From positions 5,823,001 to 5,887,000 of the forward strand of contig NZ_CP056775.1 of assembly GCF_016894445.1 (NCBI RefSeq): DNA of 64,000 nucleotides. The letters run 5' to 3'. A program made the translations under genes and the position numbers. Below, in pieces: positions 9,243-17,500 of this stretch; within the stretch, counting starts at the first letter, position 1; each line of letters starts with the position of its first letter. This stretch comes from Dyadobacter sandarakinus (lineage in GTDB: Bacteria; Bacteroidota; Bacteroidia; Cytophagales; Spirosomataceae). The notes below the pieces were generated by a model. It did no database searches and was not told where the DNA came from. It worked only from the letters and a program-made list of their open reading frames with translations.

Positions 9243-9301
9243 ACTGATTTGATCAGCAAAAAGCAAACTTCATCAGGTTGCTTTTTGCTGATCAAATCAG
9301 T
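9243..9301. terminator. Very strong 24-bp hairpin, third copy of the fba terminator
   Basis: A perfect 24-base inverted repeat (9243-9266 and 9278-9301) with an 11-base loop. Its core AAAAAGCAA...TTGCTTTTT is the fba terminator core (11042-11070). It lies 20 bases after the higA stop and should end transcription in both directions. The stretch 9043-9242 shows no supported gene. Confidence 0.75.
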
Positions 9302-9326
9302 CAGGATTCATCCCGGCTTTTCAGGC
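9258..9326. repeat. Copy C of the fba terminator/3'-end repeat
   Basis: About 88% identical by eye to 10128-10197 (copy B), including the shared ATTCATCCCGGCT and TCAGGC. The similarity stops at the last codons of higA, so the higA stop codon lies at the repeat boundary. Confidence 0.8.
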
Positions 9327-9677
9327 CAAAAGCACATCAGCAGGGATGCCGAGGTCTTTGTGTAAAAATTTCATAAAACGCACACTCATCTGCTTTTTGC
9401 CATTGATTATATCAGAAATGGATCCTTTACTCATGCCAAAACGTGCTGCCAGTGCACTCTGCGTCAAACCTTGCTCTTCCATTTCTACTTTCAACGCCTC
9501 GATGGGTGACAATTGTCTGATCGGATAGTGCTTGCGTTCATAATCAGAAATCAGCAATGCAAGTATCTCAAGCGTATCGCCATCCGGCGTGTCTTTCTTT
9601 GCGTCTAGCAGGTGCTCCATTTGTGTGAGCGCACTTTCATAGTCCTGCTCTGATTTAATTGGTTTAATCATTTCCAT
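9321..9677 (-). CDS. higA: HigA-type antitoxin, XRE family
   Basis: 118 residues. An N-terminal helical part (EQDYESALTQMEHLLDAKK) is followed by a helix-turn-helix of the XRE type (LTQSALAARFGMSKGSIS, then INGKKQMSV) at about 72-100, the layout of HigA proteins that carry a HigB-binding N-terminus. It starts 2 bases after the HigB stop, toxin first and antitoxin second as in higBA operons. Expected to neutralise HigB and repress the operon. An ATG two codons later is also possible. The last codons touch a copy of the fba 3' repeat. Confidence 0.9.
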   Translation of the reverse strand: MEMIKPIKSEQDYESALTQMEHLLDAKKDTPDGDTLEILALLISDYERKHYPIRQLSPIEALKVEMEEQGLTQSALAARFGMSKGSISDIINGKKQMSVRFMKFLHKDLGIPADVLLA

Positions 9678-9679
9678 AG

Positions 9680-9979
9680 TTAATATTCGATAGTTCGGGC
9701 ATCAACCTTATCGTATTCTTTGTGTGTGCCAATAAACTTAATAAAGCATATCTGATACTCGTAGTTGAATGCAGCAATCAATCTGTATTTATTATGGCAG
9801 ATATTAAATACAATTCGCTCATTTCCGACGTAGTCTGCTCCCTTAAAATTCTGTATAACATGGTTAGGCGATTGATAATCCTGTCTCGCGATTTTACCGT
9901 ACCAGTGTAAGAGGTTGATTTCTGAGTCGGGGTAATTTGTCCAAAACACTTTGAGGGTTTTCAGAGAAAATATTCTCAT
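9680..9979 (-). CDS. higB: HigB-type mRNA interferase toxin
   Basis: 99 residues of the HigB_toxin family (RelE superfamily). Matching features are TLKVFWTNYPDSEINLLHWY at the start, the central FNICHNKYRLIAAFNY with basic residues, and the C-terminal IKFIGTHKEYDKVDA, whose His/Tyr/Lys are typical of ribosome-dependent mRNA cleavage. Directly followed by higA. The module stands between two copies of the aldolase 3'-end repeat, suggesting it was inserted there. Confidence 0.9.
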   Translation of the reverse strand: MRIFSLKTLKVFWTNYPDSEINLLHWYGKIARQDYQSPNHVIQNFKGADYVGNERIVFNICHNKYRLIAAFNYEYQICFIKFIGTHKEYDKVDARTIEY

Positions 9980-10127
9980 AATCCAAAATTAGCCATTTGA
10001 GTTCGCAACCAGCGAACATGTTTGAAGATAATTTGGATAATATAGCAGGCGACCAATTACAACTTTGTAGCAGTTGCAAGTTCCTTGATCCTACGGTAGC
10101 ATGAAATGATTATTCGTGTAAATACAA
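9980..10127. other. Non-coding stretch upstream of higB
   Basis: No supported gene. An open frame on the minus strand overlaps higB and has no family features. It should contain the higBA promoter, but no exact TAnnTTTG box was found. Confidence 0.4.
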
Positions 10128-10156
10128 AAAAAGCAACCTTCACCAGGTTGCTTTTT
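10128..10156. terminator. Second copy of the fba terminator
   Basis: AAAAAGCAACC and GGTTGCTTTTT pair (11 bp) around a 7-base loop. The stem is identical to that of the fba terminator at 11042-11070. Confidence 0.8.
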
Positions 10157-10281
10157 CTTATCAAATCAATCAGAATTCATCCCGGCTGATTCAGGCAATT
10201 CAGATCTTCGAATGCTCTATTCAAAGGTGCCATCATGCTTTCTTCCCTTTTCAAAAAGCCAATCACATGTCGCAGCCGACT
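10157..10281 (-). pseudogene. Remnant of the 3' end of a second fba gene (copy B)
   Basis: Reading the minus strand toward a TGA at 10177-10179 gives FLKREESMMAPLNRAFEDL followed by NCLNQPG, against LRKGEESMMARLKAAFEDL and NCINQLG at the end of the intact aldolase at 11092. DNA similarity runs from the terminator through about 35 codons and then fades. There is no start and no catalytic part, so this is a decayed fragment. It lies in the same frame as, and just after, the stop of the gene at 10300-10992. Confidence 0.8.
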
Positions 10282-10299
10282 AGCGAGAAGGAGTGAATG

Positions 10300-10992
10300 T
10301 CAGGGAGCACCAATTCCTTTGAAGAAAATACCGCTGTACACACTGTTACCTTCCTGGAAGTCAGGAATGGCACTTACTGTATTGGAGATATCGAGTGTAG
10401 GGAAACGATTTTTAATTTGGTCATAATCAATCCGGAACCTGTCGCTGGCAATGAGCGTGGTTTGTTTTTTAGGGATCGGGCTCCAATTTTTTACTTCCTT
10501 GACATTGACAAAATAATCTCCGAAGTAATTGACTTTACCAGCAACGATCGTAAATGGAAGTGAGAAGTTCGCAATTGTAAAAGAGGTCACATTGCCACTT
10601 TCTATTTTCCACCCGAAGATCTTGTAATCGCCTTCGGGCAGGTCCAGGGTATTGTAATGTACATTCGTGATCCCGTCCCTGAAATGTTGCTGGTTCTTTT
10701 TCCTCCGTAACCAGATTTCAGTTTTGCGGTAGGTCTGCAGATGCACGATCTGCAGTTTATACTGACCATAAACAGGGGTATTGGAAGAAGACGAAAACAG
10801 CAATGTGCCCATTTCGAGCTGATCCGTCATATTTTCGTCTGCTTCCGGCTCAGCCACTTCTTCGGTAACTTCCTCATCCGTAATTTCCGGGAAGTCTTCC
10901 TCCTGCGCCAGACAAACGTTCGTAAAAGCAAAGAATAGCAGCGCAACAAAGATCCCCGAGCATGTGGATCTCAGGTGTAAAAGCAATTTCAT
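10300..10992 (-). CDS. Hypothetical exported protein with acidic N-terminus
   Basis: 230 residues, no recognised family. Residues 1-29 form a signal peptide ending CLAQ. A strongly acidic stretch follows (EEDFPEITDEEVTEEVAEPE, about 31-50), then a beta-rich domain with KLQIVHLQTYRKTEIWLRRK and LDLPEGDYKIFGWKI, the style of a small envelope sandwich domain. It has its own -7 box at 11016-11023 and ends against the fba remnant. It sits between the true fba terminator and the remnant, so it may have arrived with the duplication. Confidence 0.75.
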   Translation of the reverse strand: MKLLLHLRSTCSGIFVALLFFAFTNVCLAQEEDFPEITDEEVTEEVAEPEADENMTDQLEMGTLLFSSSSNTPVYGQYKLQIVHLQTYRKTEIWLRRKKNQQHFRDGITNVHYNTLDLPEGDYKIFGWKIESGNVTSFTIANFSLPFTIVAGKVNYFGDYFVNVKEVKNWSPIPKKQTTLIASDRFRIDYDQIKNRFPTLDISNTVSAIPDFQEGNSVYSGIFFKGIGAP

Positions 10993-11015
10993 GAGGAGAG
11001 TAGTAAAATGAGCCG

Positions 11016-11023
11016 CAAAGCTA
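11016..11023 (-). promoter_or_regulatory. -7 box of the acidic exported protein gene
   Basis: TAGCTTTG on the minus strand fits TAnnTTTG, 23 bases before the ATG at 10992. Confidence 0.55.
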
Positions 11024-11041
11024 ATATTCCGCCTGTAACAA

Positions 11042-11070
11042 AAAAAGCAACCCTCATCAGGTTGCTTTTT
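11042..11070. terminator. fba terminator (original copy)
   Basis: AAAAAGCAACC and GGTTGCTTTTT form an 11-bp stem with a CTCATCA loop, 21 bases after the aldolase stop. Two further copies lie at 10128 and 9258. Confidence 0.9.
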
Positions 11071-11091
11071 GCTTATCAGGTCAGGTAGGAA

Positions 11092-12171
11092 TTATCCCAG
11101 CTGGTTGATGCAGTTCAGATCTTCGAATGCTGCTTTCAGACGTGCCATCATGCTTTCTTCACCTTTACGAAGCCATACACGTGGATCGTAGTATTTCTTG
11201 TTTGGTGAATCAGGACCTTCGGGGTTGCCGAGCTGTGTTTGCAGATAGCCTTCTTTTTCTTTGTAGTATTTCAGGATACCTTCCCAGGTCGACCATTGCA
11301 TATCGGTATCAATGTTCATCTTGATCGCACCGTATTCGATTGCCTCACGGATTTCCTCACGCGAAGAGCCTGAGCCGCCATGGAACACGAAGTTCACGGG
11401 CAGGTCGCCTGTTCCGAATTTTTCCTTGATATAGTTTTGCGAGTTGTTAAGGATCTTAGGCTGCAATTTCACGTTCCCTGGCTTATACACGCCGTGTACA
11501 TTTCCGAAGGCTGCGGCAATTGTGAAGTTGGGAGAGATTTTGGAAAGTTCTTCGTAAGCGTAAGCTACTTCCTCAGGCTGGGTATATAGCTTGGAGCTAT
11601 CCACATCGCTGTTATCCACACCATCTTCTTCTCCGCCGGTTACACCCAGCTCAATTTCCAGCGTCATGCCTATTTTGGCCATGCGCTCAAAATATTTAGA
11701 GCATACTTCAATGTTTTCCTCGATCGGTTCTTCCGAAAGGTCCAGCATGTGGGAGCTGTACAATGGTTTGCCATGCTGGTCATAGTAGCGCTCACCTGCT
11801 TCCAGAAGGCCGTCGATCCACGGAAGGAGCTTCTTGGCACAATGGTCGGTATGCAGAATGACAGGCACTCCGTAAAGCGCAGCCATTTGATGCACGTGCA
11901 TTGCTCCCGAAATACCACCGGCAATTGCAGCCTGCTGATTGGCATTGGAGAGGCTTTTACCTGCATAAAAAATAGCACCGCCATTTGAAAACTGGACGAT
12001 GACAGGACTGTTCACGGTTTTGGCAGTTTCGAGTACTGCGTTTACCGAGTTAGTACCCACCACGTTGACTGCCGGGAGTGCGTAGTTATTTTCGTTGGCA
12101 TGACGGAAAATTTCGCTCACTCCGTCTCCGGTAATCACACCGGCCGCGAAGCGTTTTGTGGTCTCGCTCAT
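11092..12171 (-). CDS. fbaA: Class II fructose-bisphosphate aldolase
   Basis: Zinc-dependent aldolase of glycolysis and gluconeogenesis, 359 residues, usual for the FbaA branch. The catalytic Asp109 and zinc ligand His110 lie in HTDHCAKK. EIELGVTGGEEDGVDN, GNVHGVY (zinc His) and FHGGSGS (zinc His) follow in family order, and KMNIDTDMQW carries the phosphate-binding region. The C-terminal 35 codons and terminator are repeated downstream in decayed form. Cytoplasmic and apparently monocistronic. Confidence 0.97.
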   Translation of the reverse strand: MSETTKRFAAGVITGDGVSEIFRHANENNYALPAVNVVGTNSVNAVLETAKTVNSPVIVQFSNGGAIFYAGKSLSNANQQAAIAGGISGAMHVHQMAALYGVPVILHTDHCAKKLLPWIDGLLEAGERYYDQHGKPLYSSHMLDLSEEPIEENIEVCSKYFERMAKIGMTLEIELGVTGGEEDGVDNSDVDSSKLYTQPEEVAYAYEELSKISPNFTIAAAFGNVHGVYKPGNVKLQPKILNNSQNYIKEKFGTGDLPVNFVFHGGSGSSREEIREAIEYGAIKMNIDTDMQWSTWEGILKYYKEKEGYLQTQLGNPEGPDSPNKKYYDPRVWLRKGEESMMARLKAAFEDLNCINQLG

Positions 12172-12344
12172 AGTAAAGAAGAGTATTTATTCAAGATTTT
12201 ATAAAACCATTCAGGTGCACAAGCCTGCCTGTCCGGCAACTGGCGCAAGTTAGGTATTTTAGCCAAAACGGGTCAAATAACTAGGCCATATTAGCGGCAT
12301 TGCGGAAGATTTATCCATTAATCGCCGTTTTAAAGCAATCTGTG

Positions 12345-12352
12345 TATCTTTG
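12345..12352 (+). promoter_or_regulatory. -7 box of the small membrane protein/CorC unit
   Basis: TATCTTTG fits TAnnTTTG, 30 bases upstream of the ATG at 12383. Confidence 0.6.
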
Positions 12353-12382
12353 GACCAGTACAAAAGCTGACCCGAAATCAAC

Positions 12383-12595
12383 ATGATGAATTCCAAACTT
12401 TCCCGAACCATACTGCTCGCACTTACGCTGGGCTTCTTTGTGGTGTGGGTGCTTGAATTCCGTCGCGCAGGTCTTTTTGAAAGTTACTGGCTGTTGCTGC
12501 TCAGCATTGTATGCCTGCTTTTTTTTCAGTTCAACCGGCTAAAAGCTTCACAGGCCAGCAAAGAAAATACGCCGGATAAACCGCATCGCAAATGA
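12383..12595 (+). CDS. Small two-helix membrane protein
   Basis: 70 residues, with hydrophobic helices at about 8-24 (TILLALTLGFFVVWVLEF) and 32-48 (ESYWLLLLSIVCLLFFQF), and a basic polar tail. No family recognised. Its stop overlaps the next start in ATGA (12592-12595), so it is translationally coupled to the CorC/HlyC-type gene and may work with it. Either of two adjacent ATG codons could be used. Confidence 0.7.
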   Translation: MMNSKLSRTILLALTLGFFVVWVLEFRRAGLFESYWLLLLSIVCLLFFQFNRLKASQASKENTPDKPHRK

Positions 12596-13779
12596 GTCCC
12601 GCACCCCTGCTGACCGCCCTGATATTTTTTGTGCTGGCAGGCTACTATGGCGCTGTGCGGTCGGCCCTGCTTGAAATCTCCTTCGACCGTTTTTCGTGGC
12701 GGCAGGAAAACAATGAGCATGTGGTGCAAACGCTTTACTGGCGCCGTATCCTGCGTATGATCCGCCTGCTGGTGGTAGCGCTGGGTTGCTTTTTTGCCGT
12801 GGCGACGGTCTGGCCCATGTTTTCCACGGATTCATCGGGTAAGGAACAAGGTCTTATTTTCCTGCTTTTTGTCGTACTGATTTCTGCGTGGATGGCCTCT
12901 TACACAGGCTGGGTCAAAATTGGCAGGTTTTTCCCGAAAGTGCTGGACCTTACTGCCTTCCCGGTGCGCTTTGCGGAATGGTTTATGACACCCCTGTACT
13001 GGCTGGTAGAGCCATTTGTAAAAGAAAATATCCTGTCTGCTTCCCTGCGGGATGATATTGTTTCTGCCGATGATCCCGACTTCGACGATCACAGCATTGA
13101 GGAGCGTATGTTTATCAATGCACTTGACTTTAAAGACCTGCGGATCAGGGATTGTATGATCCCGCGTACCGAAATTTCGGCGGTGAATGTGCACGACAGC
13201 ATTGAAGATCTCCGGTCCATATTCCTGTCCAGCGGGCATTCCAAAATCATCGTGATCCGCGATTCGGTAGATGATGTACTGGGATATTGCCATGCTTTGT
13301 CTTTGTTTAAAAAACCGAAAGAAATCAGCAACATCATCACACCTATACTGATTGTACCCGAGGCTATGCAGGCCAGCGACCTGATGCTCCGGTTTCTGGA
13401 AGAGCGCCGCAGCCTGGCACTGGTGGTGGATGAGTTTGGCGGTACAGCGGGACTGGTGAGTGTGGAAGATGTAGTGGAGAAGATTTTCGGTGAAATCCAG
13501 GATGAGTACGACTCCACCGAGGACTGGACTGAGCGGCAGCAGGAAGACGGCAGCTATATCCTCAGCGCACGCCACGAGGTCGACTACCTGAACGAAAAAT
13601 ATGGCTGGGAGCTACCCGAGGGCGACTATGATACCCTCGCCGGCATGCTGATCGACTACCATGGTGACCTGCCGGAAGTAAATGAAACCGTCCTGATTCC
13701 ACCTTACTCATTCCAGGTAGTCTCCATGCAAGACACCCGCATCGAACTCGTCAAACTATCCATCGAAAAACCAGAGTAA
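12592..13779 (+). CDS. Hemolysin/CorC family protein (membrane region, CBS pair, CorC_HlyC domain)
   Basis: 395 residues. About three membrane helices lie in residues 1-110 in a divergent DUF21-like region. A CBS pair follows (IRDCMIPRTEISAVNV near 183, then the second around SNIITPILIVPEAMQ), including the family hallmark LALVVDEFGGTAGLVS near 277-292. The last ~80 residues form the CorC_HlyC domain (YDTLAGMLIDYHGDLPE). This architecture covers CorC/CNNM-type transporters and the gliding protein GldE. The usual gldD neighbour is absent, so GldE is not claimed. Confidence 0.88.
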   Translation: MSPAPLLTALIFFVLAGYYGAVRSALLEISFDRFSWRQENNEHVVQTLYWRRILRMIRLLVVALGCFFAVATVWPMFSTDSSGKEQGLIFLLFVVLISAWMASYTGWVKIGRFFPKVLDLTAFPVRFAEWFMTPLYWLVEPFVKENILSASLRDDIVSADDPDFDDHSIEERMFINALDFKDLRIRDCMIPRTEISAVNVHDSIEDLRSIFLSSGHSKIIVIRDSVDDVLGYCHALSLFKKPKEISNIITPILIVPEAMQASDLMLRFLEERRSLALVVDEFGGTAGLVSVEDVVEKIFGEIQDEYDSTEDWTERQQEDGSYILSARHEVDYLNEKYGWELPEGDYDTLAGMLIDYHGDLPEVNETVLIPPYSFQVVSMQDTRIELVKLSIEKPE

Positions 13780-13822
13780 GAAAAAGGTATCTATAAAATG
13801 AAAATCAAGTCACCAAAAAACT

Positions 13823-13891
13823 CACTAACCCACTAACTCACTAACTTGCCCCACCATTCAATCATTCAGTCATTCAATCATTCAGTCATTC
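13823..13891. repeat. Two arrays of 8-bp tandem repeats before the ABC ATPase gene
   Basis: CACTAACC/T is repeated three times (13823-13846). After a 9-base spacer comes ATTCAATC/ATTCAGTC alternating four and a half times (13856-13891). The second array ends 4 bases before the GTG start of the following gene. Confidence 0.9.
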
Positions 13892-13895
13892 CCCC

Positions 13896-14516
13896 GTGCA
13901 CATCTCCGTTCAAAACCTTGGCAAGAAATTCATCAAAGAATGGATCGTGCGTCATGCGAGTTTTGAGCTGGAAACCGGAAAAGCCTACACGTTTACCGGC
14001 CCCAATGGCAGCGGAAAATCTACCTTATTGCAGCTGCTTACCGGCATGGTACCTGTAACCGAAGGTTCCATCACTTACTTCCGGGAGCCGGGCAATGCCA
14101 TTGATTCGGATCACTGGTACAAGCACCTGGTCATCGCGGCGCCGTACCTGGAACTCATAGAGGAATTTACATTGCGTGAGCTGGTCGAGTTTCATGTTCG
14201 TTTTAAACCATTCAAAAACGCGATGTCTCCTGCTGATTTCGAGGATTTTATCTGGCTGTCGCATGCGGGCGGCAAGATTATCCGCCATTTTTCATCGGGT
14301 ATGAAGCAGCGGGTGAAGTTAGGTCTGGCATTCATGTCCGATGTTCCGGTCGTTTTTCTTGACGAACCTACCACCAACCTCGATGCGGAAGGCACCCGCT
14401 GGTACCTCGACCATGTGACACAAAACACTGCCGGTCAGCTATTGTTACTGGGTTCCAATGTGCCCCAGGAATATGAATTTTGTAAAAATATCATTTCCGT
14501 TTCTGCGTTCAAGTAG
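13896..14516 (+). CDS. ABC transporter ATP-binding protein
   Basis: 206 residues: a single nucleotide-binding domain. Walker A GPNGSGKST is at about 35-43, the signature FSSGMKQRVKLGLAF near 133-147, and Walker B VVFLDEPTTNLD near 154-165. The D-loop follows, and there is no C-terminal extension. No permease is next to it, so the transported substrate is unknown; it may serve a heme- or drug-type exporter encoded elsewhere. The only reasonable start is the GTG at 13896, immediately after an 8-bp repeat array that occupies the ribosome-binding region. Confidence 0.88.
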   Translation: MHISVQNLGKKFIKEWIVRHASFELETGKAYTFTGPNGSGKSTLLQLLTGMVPVTEGSITYFREPGNAIDSDHWYKHLVIAAPYLELIEEFTLRELVEFHVRFKPFKNAMSPADFEDFIWLSHAGGKIIRHFSSGMKQRVKLGLAFMSDVPVVFLDEPTTNLDAEGTRWYLDHVTQNTAGQLLLLGSNVPQEYEFCKNIISVSAFK

Positions 14517-14534
14517 AAAGAATTAAAGCTGGCT

Positions 14535-17500
14535 ATGGGGAGAAGTTTACAGTCAATGCTGCTATTGATTATTGTACTGCTATGGTTCCCCGGCAAGCTG
14601 CTGGCCACCGGGATGTTTTTTATTCAAAATCAGGGGCAGTGGGAGCGCGAAGTTCTCTTCCGGACCGAAATACCCGGCGGCTTCCTGTTTCTGAAACAAA
14701 AATCCATTGTTTATGTCATGTACGATGCTGCTGCAGTAGCAGCGCGGCATGCCGGAAAGTCGCACACGGAGGCACTTGCACGCCATGCAGATCCTCCCGA
14801 GACCATCGGGGCGCATGGTGTGGAGATGTTTTTTGAAAATGCCGCGGCGAATGCTGCCGTGGTGCCTTCCAAAGCATTGCCGACCAGTTACAGCTACTTC
14901 ATGGGATCGGACGAAAGTAAATGGGCGCGGAATGCCGGCGCTTACCAGGAAGTACGCTACAAGGGGATTTATCCCGGCATCGACCTTCGCGTTTATACGC
15001 ATCAGTTTACCCTCAAATACGAATTTATTGTGAGTCCCGGCGCTGATCCTGCCCGAATCAGCCTTGCCTACCAGGGGGCGGAGCAGCTTTCACTGAATGA
15101 AAACGGGCAAATAGTTGTCAAAACCTCGGTAGGGCAGTTCAGAGAGGCTGAGCCTTTTACATTTCAGGAAGTAAATGGGGGCAAAAAGCCTGTTTCGTCG
15201 AAATTTGCCCTTGCTGGCAGCAATACCGTGCGGTTTGCATTGGAAAGTTACGATCATACATGTGAGCTCACCATTGATCCCGAGCTGATTTTTTCCACCT
15301 ACTCGGGCTCAACTGCGGACAACTGGGGCCACACGGCTACTTACGATGCGGCAGGTAACCTTTACTCGGGCGGAACTGTCTTCGGGCTGGGTTTTCCGGC
15401 AACCCAGGGAGCTTTCCAGGTCAGGTTCGGAGGGTTGGTGGATGTTGCCATTCTCAAATTTTCTCCCGATGGCAGCCAGCTGCTTTACGCCACTTACCTG
15501 GGCGGGCAGGATACAGATTTGCCTACCAGCCTGATCGTCAACTCAAAAAACGAGCTGCTCATACTCGGTACCACGGGCTCCGACAATTTTCCGGTGAGAT
15601 CCGATGCATTTCAAAAAACCTTCGGGAAGGGTGTGCGTACAAGGCCTATCTCCGGCCTTGATCTGACAAATGGAAGTGATATTTTTATTTCAAAACTAAG
15701 TGCGGACGGCAGGCAGCTGGCTGCCTCCACTTACCTGGGTGGTGATATGAATGATGGCGTCAGCCAGACTTCCTTTTTTACCATACATAATTATGGTGAT
15801 CCTTTCCGCGGTGAAATCGTGGTGGATGCAGCTGATAATGTGCTGATCGCATCGAGTACCAATTCGGGTAATTTTCCATTGAAAAATCCCGGCCAAACCA
15901 GACTGGGAGGTTATCAGGACGGGATCGTTTCCAAGCTTGATCCCGCACTGAGTACGCTGCTGTGGAGTACCTACATTGGTGCTGAAAAGGAAGAAACCGC
16001 ATTTGGACTGAAAGTACTTCCGAATGGGGATGTGTATGTAACCGGCTCTACCACCAGCATTGCACTTCCGGGAACAAAGGGTGCTTATCAGCCGGCACTC
16101 AAAGGGTCGGAGGATGCTTACATTGCAAAGTTCAGCGGCGATAAGCTTGTGAAAACGACATACCTGGGTACTGATTCGCAGGATGCAGGCTACCTCCTGG
16201 ATCTTGATCCTGCCGGAAACGTGTGTATTTACGGTCTTACAAATGGAAGCTATCCGGTGAGCGAAGGCGTGTACAGCAATGCAAAAAGCGGCCAGTTTGT
16301 GCATGCGCTGGATGCCAGCCTGACCACTTCGGTTTTTTCTACCATCATAGGGTCGGGTCGCGGTACGCCGGATATTTCGCCCACGGCATTTCTGGTGAGC
16401 GAATGCGGTAACATCTACCTCGCAGGATGGGGCGGGAGTGTCAACAGTCAGACAAACAATAATCCGCTCAGCAGTACCAGCAACCTGCCTGTTACGGAAG
16501 ATGCCATGCAGAAGGTCACAAACGGAAATAACTTTTACATTGCCATCCTCGAACAGGGTGCCAGGTCATTGTTGTATGCAACGTTTTTTGGAAGTAGCAG
16601 CCGCAACAACGAGGTCGAGGGCGACCATGTGGACGGAGGTACGAGCCGGTTTGACAAAAACGGAACGATTTACCATGCAACCTGTGCATGCGGGGGAAGC
16701 AACTTTCCCGTCACACCGCAGGCGTGGTCCAAAACCAATAAAAGCGAAAACTGCAACAATGCCGCATTCAAGATTGACATTGACCGGCTCCGTGCCGATT
16801 TCGATGTATATGCAGGTGAAACCAAAGATGTAACTACCGGCTGTGCCCCGCTCGCGCTTTCATTTGCAAACACCAGCGAAGGAGGAATAGACTATATCTG
16901 GCAGGTTAATGGAAACACGATTTCTCGGGAAGAAGATGGTCCTGAGTACGTTTTCAATCAGCCGGGCGAGTACATTATAAAGCTTACTGCCTATAATCAA
17001 CTGAGCTGCAAACGCATGGATGTCGCAGAAAAGAAAGTTACCGTAGTGACGCTGAATACCACGGTTATGCCCGACACGACCGTTTGTGAAAATACGACAT
17101 TGCAGCTGCGGGCAGGCGGCGGAACGAGTTATCAATGGACGCCTGCACAGGGGTTGAGCAATGCAGCTTCTGCCTCTCCGAGTGTTACAGTGCAACAAAC
17201 GACAGATTTCTCCGTCGTGATCAGCAATGCGGCCGGCTGCAAGGTTACCCGTACTGTAAAGGTTGTGGTCAACAAAAAGACCGACTTTGCCGGTATGCCC
17301 GACACGGAGGTTTGTGTGGGTGCCACCGTAACCCTTACCGTAGCGGGTGATGCGGGCCAGTACGTGTGGCAGGCTGCCGATGGTCTGGAACAAACTACCG
17401 GCAACTCGGTAACCGTAAAGCCTGAAAAAACGACTGTCTACACTGTGCAGGGCATTTATGCGGATGGTTGCAAGCCTGTGCGGCAGATCCGCGTGACGGT

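Noticed and set aside
9092..9295. 67-codon frame on the minus strand after higA
   Set aside because: Its first codons lie inside the 24-bp terminator hairpin, the product has no family features, and the length is within chance for this region.
9894..10079. 61-codon frame overlapping higB
   Set aside because: Overlaps the start of a well-supported toxin gene and has no recognisable features.
12592..13779. Naming the CorC/HlyC-type protein GldE
   Set aside because: The membrane region is divergent and no gldD follows, so only the broader family is supported.
13823..13891. CRISPR-like array
   Set aside because: The repeats are 8 bases long and contiguous without spacers.
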